A stretch of DNA of 64,000 bases, from the NCBI RefSeq assembly GCF_001424905.1, contig NZ_LMCU01000001.1:985480-1049479 (forward strand). The letters are read 5' to 3'. Made by a program: the position numbers and the translations under genes. The stretch's first letter is position 1. Every line of letters starts with the position of its first letter. Origin of the DNA: Leifsonia sp. Root112D2. GTDB lineage: Bacteria > Actinomycetota > Actinomycetes > Actinomycetales > Microbacteriaceae. Shown in pieces: positions 59,704 to 64,000 of the stretch. The notes under the pieces were generated by a model that worked only from the letters and a program-made list of their open reading frames with translations, was not told the DNA's origin and did no database searches.

Positions 59704-61430
59704 GACCCAATACAGGCCTCACCTTCGGGGGACGATACGAGCTGCAGTCGCGCATCGCGATCGGCGGCATGGGCGAGGTGTGGAAGGCCACCGACAACGT
59801 CATCGGCCGCACCGTCGCCATCAAGATCTTGAAGGACGAGTACCTGGGCGATCCCGGATTCCTCGAGCGATTCCGCGCCGAGGCGCGCCACGCCGCCCTA
59901 GTCAACCACGAGGGCATCGCGAACGTCTTCGACTACGGTGAGGAGGACGGCAGCGCCTTTCTCGTGATGGAGCTCGTTCCGGGCGAGGCACTCTCCACCA
60001 TCCTCGAACGCGAACATGTTCTCTCCACCGACAAGGTGCTCGACATCGTGGCACAGACGGCGGCGGCACTGCACGCCGCGCACGCCGCGGGTCTCGTTCA
60101 CCGCGACATCAAGCCGGGCAACCTGCTGATCACCCCGGATGGCCGGGTCAAGATCACCGACTTCGGCATCGCCCGCATCGCCGACCAGGTTCCGCTCACG
60201 GCCACCGGCCAGGTGATGGGAACGGTGCAGTACCTCTCGCCCGAGCAGGCATCCGGGCACCCCGCCTCGCCCACGACCGACATCTACTCGCTGGGCATCG
60301 TGGCCTACGAGTGCCTGGCCGGCCGCCGCCCGTTCACGGGCGAGTCGCAGGTGGCCATCGCGATGGCCCAGATCAACGAGGCGCCCCCCGAGCTGCCCGT
60401 CACGGTCTCCGAGCCTGTACGCAATCTTGTTTTCTCCTGCATTGCCAAGAACCCCGCGGATCGGCCAACGTCGTCGGCCCACTTGGCACGCGCCGCGCAG
60501 GCGTTGCGACGCGGAGACCTGCAGGCCGCCACTGCCGCCGTACCCACCATCCTCGCCGGCGTCGCCCCGACCGCGGCAACCCTTCTTTTTCCCCGCGGCG
60601 ATGCTACCCAGGCAACGACGGTACTGCCGTCTGCGGCCGGCGCAGGCCTGCCTGCGACCACCGCCACACCCACCACAACCAAGCGGCGCAGTCCGTGGAC
60701 CTGGCCGCTCATTGCGCTGATCGTGCTGCTGGCCATCGTGCTCGCCGGCACGATCTTCGCGCTCGTCAACCAGACCGGAACCACGAAGCCGCCGCCCTCG
60801 AGCAACACCCAGTCGACCGTGAAGACCCCCGAGTCGCCGCCGGTGACGCAGAGCGATACGCCTCCGCCGAGTACCACCGTTCAGCTGAATCTCGACGACT
60901 ACAAGGGTCTGAGCTACGACGTCGCCGCCACGAACCTGAAGAACGCGGGCATGGTTGCCGCGCCCAGCAAGAACGTGGGCAAGGCCGCTACGACCGACAA
61001 GCAGGTCGACACCGTCTATGACATGAATCCCGTGGGTAATGTGCAGAAGACCACCGCGGTGACCTTCTTTGTCTACGGGCCCGTGGTCAAGCCGAGCCCA
61101 CCGACGGATGCGCCGAGCGCCCCCGCCACGGCCCAGGTCGGCACGCCCGTCACCGTCACCTATGGCACCGCCACCTGCCCGGCCGGGCAGAATCTCACCG
61201 GGCGCCAGCTCTATGTCGACGGAAAGGCATTCGGCTCCCCCACCGGCAAGGATGCGAAGACCGTCACGTGGACGCAGCCGGACACGACGCCACCGATGAC
61301 GGCACCGGCCGACCACAAGCTGACGTACACGATCTTCTGCGGTGAATCGGTGCAGTCCGGCCAGTCGGAGCCGACAACCGTGACCCTCACGCCGGCTCCG
61401 GCGGCCCCCGGCGCCCCCGCAGCCCCATAG
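59700..61430 (+). CDS. pknA: Ser/Thr protein kinase PknA with PASTA and C-terminal Ig-like region
   Basis: A 576-residue membrane kinase. The kinase domain (~12-270) has 'IAIGGMGEVWKA', Lys42 (VAIK), HRDIKPGN with Asp136 and DFG at Asp154. A Pro/Thr-rich linker leads to a membrane segment at ~335-356. Outside are one PASTA-like domain (~395-461) and then ~100 residues that look like an immunoglobulin-type fold with two cysteines. PknA of mycobacteria lacks such an outer part. It starts in an ATGA overlap with pbpA. It should phosphorylate cell-wall and division proteins, and FHA partners bind the products. Confidence 0.93.
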   Translation: MRPNTGLTFGGRYELQSRIAIGGMGEVWKATDNVIGRTVAIKILKDEYLGDPGFLERFRAEARHAALVNHEGIANVFDYGEEDGSAFLVMELVPGEALSTILEREHVLSTDKVLDIVAQTAAALHAAHAAGLVHRDIKPGNLLITPDGRVKITDFGIARIADQVPLTATGQVMGTVQYLSPEQASGHPASPTTDIYSLGIVAYECLAGRRPFTGESQVAIAMAQINEAPPELPVTVSEPVRNLVFSCIAKNPADRPTSSAHLARAAQALRRGDLQAATAAVPTILAGVAPTAATLLFPRGDATQATTVLPSAAGAGLPATTATPTTTKRRSPWTWPLIALIVLLAIVLAGTIFALVNQTGTTKPPPSSNTQSTVKTPESPPVTQSDTPPPSTTVQLNLDDYKGLSYDVAATNLKNAGMVAAPSKNVGKAATTDKQVDTVYDMNPVGNVQKTTAVTFFVYGPVVKPSPPTDAPSAPATAQVGTPVTVTYGTATCPAGQNLTGRQLYVDGKAFGSPTGKDAKTVTWTQPDTTPPMTAPADHKLTYTIFCGESVQSGQSEPTTVTLTPAPAAPGAPAAP

Positions 61431-61489
61431 CAGGCGTTCAGACGCCTGCCGCTACACTGACCTGAGATCTGACCAACCTGGAGACAACC

Positions 61490-63187
61490 GTGACCGAAGA
61501 GAGCCGCCTGCTTGCCGGCAGGTATCTTATCGGTGAGTTGCTCGGCAGGGGCGGCATGTCCGACGTGCACCGCGGCACAGACACGCGGCTCGGGCGCACC
61601 GTGGCCATCAAACTGCTCAAGCCCAGCCTGGCGATCGATCCGGCGTTCCGCACCCGCTTTCGACAGGAGGCGCAGGCGGCGGCGCGCATGGCGCATCCGA
61701 CCATTGTGCGTGTCTTCGATGCCGGCGAAGAGACGATCCGCGAGCCCAGCGGGCGTGAGGCGCAGCTTCCGTTCATCGTGATGGAATACGTCGACGGCCG
61801 CCTGCTGAAGGACATCATCAAAGAAGGCCCCGTCGAATCGACCGAGGCCGTGCGCATCACCGAGGGCATTCTGACCGCCCTGGAGTACTCGCATCGGGCC
61901 GGGGTCGTGCACCGCGACATCAAGCCGGGCAACGTCATGATCACCAAGACCGGCCAGGTCAAGGTGATGGATTTCGGCATCGCCCGCGCCATCGGCGACT
62001 CCTCGGCCACCGTGGCACAGACCACCGCCATTCTGGGCACCGCCAGCTATTTCTCGCCCGAGCAGGCCAAGGGCGAGTCCGTGGATGCCCGCACCGACCT
62101 GTACTCCACCGGTGTCGTGCTCTTCGAGATGCTCACCGGCCGCGCGCCGTTCCGCGGCGACACCGCGGTCGCCGTCGCCTACCAGCACGTCAGCGAAAAG
62201 CCGGCCATCCCCAGCACGATCAACCCACGGGTCTCTCCCGCCCTCGACCTCGTCGTCGAGCACGCGCTGGCCAAGGACCGCTCGCAGCGTTACCAGAATG
62301 CCGCCGAGTTCCGTGACGAACTCGAAGCGGCCGGCGCGGGCCGCATCCCCGTGCACACGAAGCCGGACTCCTTCGCCGACACCCTCTTCAACCCGCCCAC
62401 CGGTGTGATCTCCAGCCCCGAGGCCGCACTGCGCCAGCTCACGGACGACGACACGATGGTGCGTACCCAACGCCGTCCTCCCGTGGTGTGGATCTGGGCG
62501 GGCATCGCCGTCGTGGCCGTCATCATCGTCGCGGTCTTGTTCTGGGTCTTCAGCCAGTCCCCCAGCGAGTCCCTTCCGGATGCCTCCCGCCGGGTTCCGG
62601 CCGTCGCCGGCCAGAACTACGACGCGGCCGTCGCAGCCCTCAAGAAGGTCAACCTGGAGGCCGCCCGCGTCGACGAGCCGAGCGCCGACACCAAGGAGGG
62701 CGTCGTCACCCGCACCGACCCGAAGGCCGGCGATGTGATGACCCGCGGCGACACGGTCACCGTCTACGTCTCCACGGGCAAGAAGACCGGAGCAGTGCCC
62801 GACACCACCAATATGTCCACCTCGGATGCCGAGAAGGCCATCACCGACGCCGGCTTCACGGTGGGAGAGATCAACAAGCAGGATTCACCGACCATCGTCG
62901 CGGACACGGTGCTTTCCTCCGATCCCGCCGCGAACTCGACAGCGCATCTGGGCGACACGATCAATCTCAACGTCTCCAACGGCATGGTGACCCTGCCCGA
63001 CGTGACAAAACAGTCGCTTCCCGCGGCGACCGCGCTCCTGCAGGATCCGAAGACTCAACTCACCGCGAATCCTGTGCCCGATAAGAGCTGCCCCAGCGAG
63101 GGCACCCCCATGGTCACGGCGCAGTCACTGCCGCCCGGCGAGGTTCCGCAGGGCTCGACGATCGATCTCACGTACTGCTCCGGCTGA
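61490..63187 (+). CDS. pknB: Ser/Thr protein kinase PknB with three PASTA domains
   Basis: A 565-residue kinase with GTG start and GGAG upstream. The kinase domain (~10-280) shows 'LGRGGMSDVHRG', Lys41 (VAIK), HRDIKPGN with Asp143, DFG at Asp161 and an activation loop with Thr174, Thr178 and Thr179 before 'GTASYFSPEQ'. A membrane segment lies at ~333-353. Three PASTA domains follow (~369-431, 433-497, 498-565); four is the mycobacterial number. They bind muropeptides or lipid II outside the cell. It is last in the operon, 59 bases after pknA. Confidence 0.95.
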   Translation: MTEESRLLAGRYLIGELLGRGGMSDVHRGTDTRLGRTVAIKLLKPSLAIDPAFRTRFRQEAQAAARMAHPTIVRVFDAGEETIREPSGREAQLPFIVMEYVDGRLLKDIIKEGPVESTEAVRITEGILTALEYSHRAGVVHRDIKPGNVMITKTGQVKVMDFGIARAIGDSSATVAQTTAILGTASYFSPEQAKGESVDARTDLYSTGVVLFEMLTGRAPFRGDTAVAVAYQHVSEKPAIPSTINPRVSPALDLVVEHALAKDRSQRYQNAAEFRDELEAAGAGRIPVHTKPDSFADTLFNPPTGVISSPEAALRQLTDDDTMVRTQRRPPVVWIWAGIAVVAVIIVAVLFWVFSQSPSESLPDASRRVPAVAGQNYDAAVAALKKVNLEAARVDEPSADTKEGVVTRTDPKAGDVMTRGDTVTVYVSTGKKTGAVPDTTNMSTSDAEKAITDAGFTVGEINKQDSPTIVADTVLSSDPAANSTAHLGDTINLNVSNGMVTLPDVTKQSLPAATALLQDPKTQLTANPVPDKSCPSEGTPMVTAQSLPPGEVPQGSTIDLTYCSG

Positions 63188-63190
63188 CGC

Positions 63191-63245
63191 TTCCGCGACA
63201 AAGTTCCCCTCGCTCGCAAGCTCGCTCGGCACTGGCGTCGCGGAA
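63191..63245. terminator. Inverted repeat between convergent pknB and the amidotransferase gene
   Basis: TTCCGCGAC (63191-63199) pairs with GTCGCGGAA (63237-63245) around a 37-base centre that contains CTCGCTCG direct repeats. It lies between two convergent genes and may end both transcripts. The long loop makes it a weak terminator. Confidence 0.4.
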
Positions 63246-63276
63246 ACGCTGGCGCGTTTCTCAAAGCTCCAGCGTG

Positions 63277-63918
63277 CTACTCCAGTCGCACCATCGGGTT
63301 CAGCTCGCGCGACGCTTCCCGTGCACCCGCCAGCCCGGCCGACTCCAGCCAGTTGCCGAGCATGCGATAGCCGCCCTCGGTGAGCACCGATTCGGGGTGG
63401 AACTGTACTCCCACGATCGGTGCCGTGCGGTGCCGCAGGCCCATGATGACGCCGCCCTCAGTGCGCGCCGTCACCTCGAGCACCTCGGGCACCGTGCCGT
63501 CCACGACGGCAAGCGAGTGGTACCGAGTTGCCGTGAACGGCTGCGCGACTCCGTCGTAGAACGGATCGTCATCGTCGTGCGTCACCAGCGACGTCTTGCC
63601 GTGCATGAGCTCTTCGGCATTCGTCACCACCGCGCCGAAGGCCTCTGCTATGGCTTGGTGCCCGAGGCATACGCCCAGGAGTGGCGTGCCGCTCTCGAGC
63701 GCTGCCTTCACGAGCGGGATCGAAACACCCGCGTCCACGGGCTTTCCGGGGCCGGGGGAAAGCAGGATCGCGTCGTACTTCGCGATCTGGGCCGCGGCAT
63801 CCGCTGTGTCGAACGCATCGTTGCGCAGCACCGTCGTCTCTGCCCCGAGCTCACGCAGGTAGCCGTTGAGCGTGTAGACAAAGCTGTCGTAGTTGTCAAT
63901 AACGAGTACGCGCGTCAT
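63277..63918 (-). CDS. Class I glutamine amidotransferase (TrpG/PabA type)
   Basis: A 213-residue amidotransferase. The catalytic Cys lies in 'LLGVCLGHQAIAEAFG' and His-Glu in 'VQFHPESVLTE'; 'LLSPGPGKPVDAG' is the oxyanion region. Such proteins supply ammonia to anthranilate or aminodeoxychorismate synthase; no partner subunit is in the window. In mycobacteria the trpG/pabA gene also sits next to pknB, which supports a conserved neighbourhood. It converges on pknB, and its start overlaps the upstream gene's stop as ATGA. Confidence 0.93.
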   Translation of the reverse strand: MTRVLVIDNYDSFVYTLNGYLRELGAETTVLRNDAFDTADAAAQIAKYDAILLSPGPGKPVDAGVSIPLVKAALESGTPLLGVCLGHQAIAEAFGAVVTNAEELMHGKTSLVTHDDDDPFYDGVAQPFTATRYHSLAVVDGTVPEVLEVTARTEGGVIMGLRHRTAPIVGVQFHPESVLTEGGYRMLGNWLESAGLAGAREASRELNPMVRLE

Positions 63919-64000
63919 GTGCCTACCGTGTCTCCCTCTTTGACTATGAATGAATCGACCCAGGGAAAGACCCAGGTCACCAACGCGTACAGCACCACCG
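63915..64000 (-). CDS. C-terminal end of a membrane-associated protein, partial
   Basis: The minus strand is open from the window edge and ends in a TGA that overlaps the amidotransferase start as ATGA. Twenty-seven residues are visible: a hydrophobic stretch 'VVLYALVTWVFPWVDSF' and a polar end 'IVKEGDTVGT'. Too little is seen to name it. In related genomes a small membrane protein or class E sortase occupies this place, but that is an inference from position. Confidence 0.6.
   Translation of the reverse strand, partial: VVLYALVTWVFPWVDSFIVKEGDTVGT

Noticed and set aside
1..64000. CRISPR arrays and rRNA genes
   Set aside because: No regularly spaced repeats and no rRNA-like sequence were seen.

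Overview
The window is GC-rich DNA from an actinobacterium, most likely a member of the Microbacteriaceae or a close relative. The signs are a serine/threonine kinase and cell-shape locus in the order tRNA-Leu, fhaA, fhaB, pstP, rodA, pbpA, pknA, pknB, TrpG/PabA (the same neighbourhood that lies next to oriC in mycobacteria), many GTG starts, dense ATGA/GTGA overlaps, and a tRNA gene with no encoded CCA. The genus is an inference.

Layout. 1-9.3 kb: an oligopeptide-type ABC transporter (with a permease-ATPase fusion cut by the window edge), an alpha/beta hydrolase, a MarR regulator and a polar amino-acid-type ABC transporter. 9.3-17.5 kb: a sugar operon (binding protein, two permeases, GH31, GH127) with its LacI regulator and three matching palindromic operators. 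17.6-31.1 kb: two MFS transporters, a TetR regulator, a P450/ferredoxin/ferredoxin reductase set, and a divergent six-gene run of hydrolases (two phosphotriesterase-family proteins, flavin monooxygenase, HSL-type esterase, MBL hydrolase, CocE-type hydrolase). Similar inverted repeats lie in front of both blocks, so one TetR may control them all. 31.1-34.9 kb: a drug-efflux MFS whose ribosome binding site lies inside a hairpin, then a flavin monooxygenase divergent from an IclR regulator. 34.9-45.6 kb: a ROK regulator, a sulfonate/nitrate-type ABC transporter and two formylglycine sulfatases in one operon, beside a secreted protein with two GH43 domains; the ROK and GH43 promoters share an upstream motif.

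45.6-53.8 kb is an accessory island. It carries an ECF-type sigma factor, a small HTH-like protein, an ImmA/IrrE metallopeptidase with a zinc-ribbon tail, a ubiquitin-like protein, a cysteine-free protein in the E2 position, a JAB-E1 fusion, and on the other strand a PLD-like protein and a PD-(D/E)XK nuclease-like protein. Two almost identical bipartite promoters, one before the sigma gene and one before the ubiquitin-like gene, suggest that the sigma factor drives both itself and the conjugation operon. That is the most interesting feature of the window. The island ends in transposase remnants and a 5'-truncated secreted-protein gene next to tRNA-Leu(CAG).

53.8-64 kb is conserved chromosome: tRNA-Leu, then the FHA/PstP/RodA/PbpA/PknA/PknB operon that couples Ser/Thr phosphorylation to peptidoglycan synthesis, then a convergent glutamine amidotransferase gene and the end of a membrane-protein gene.
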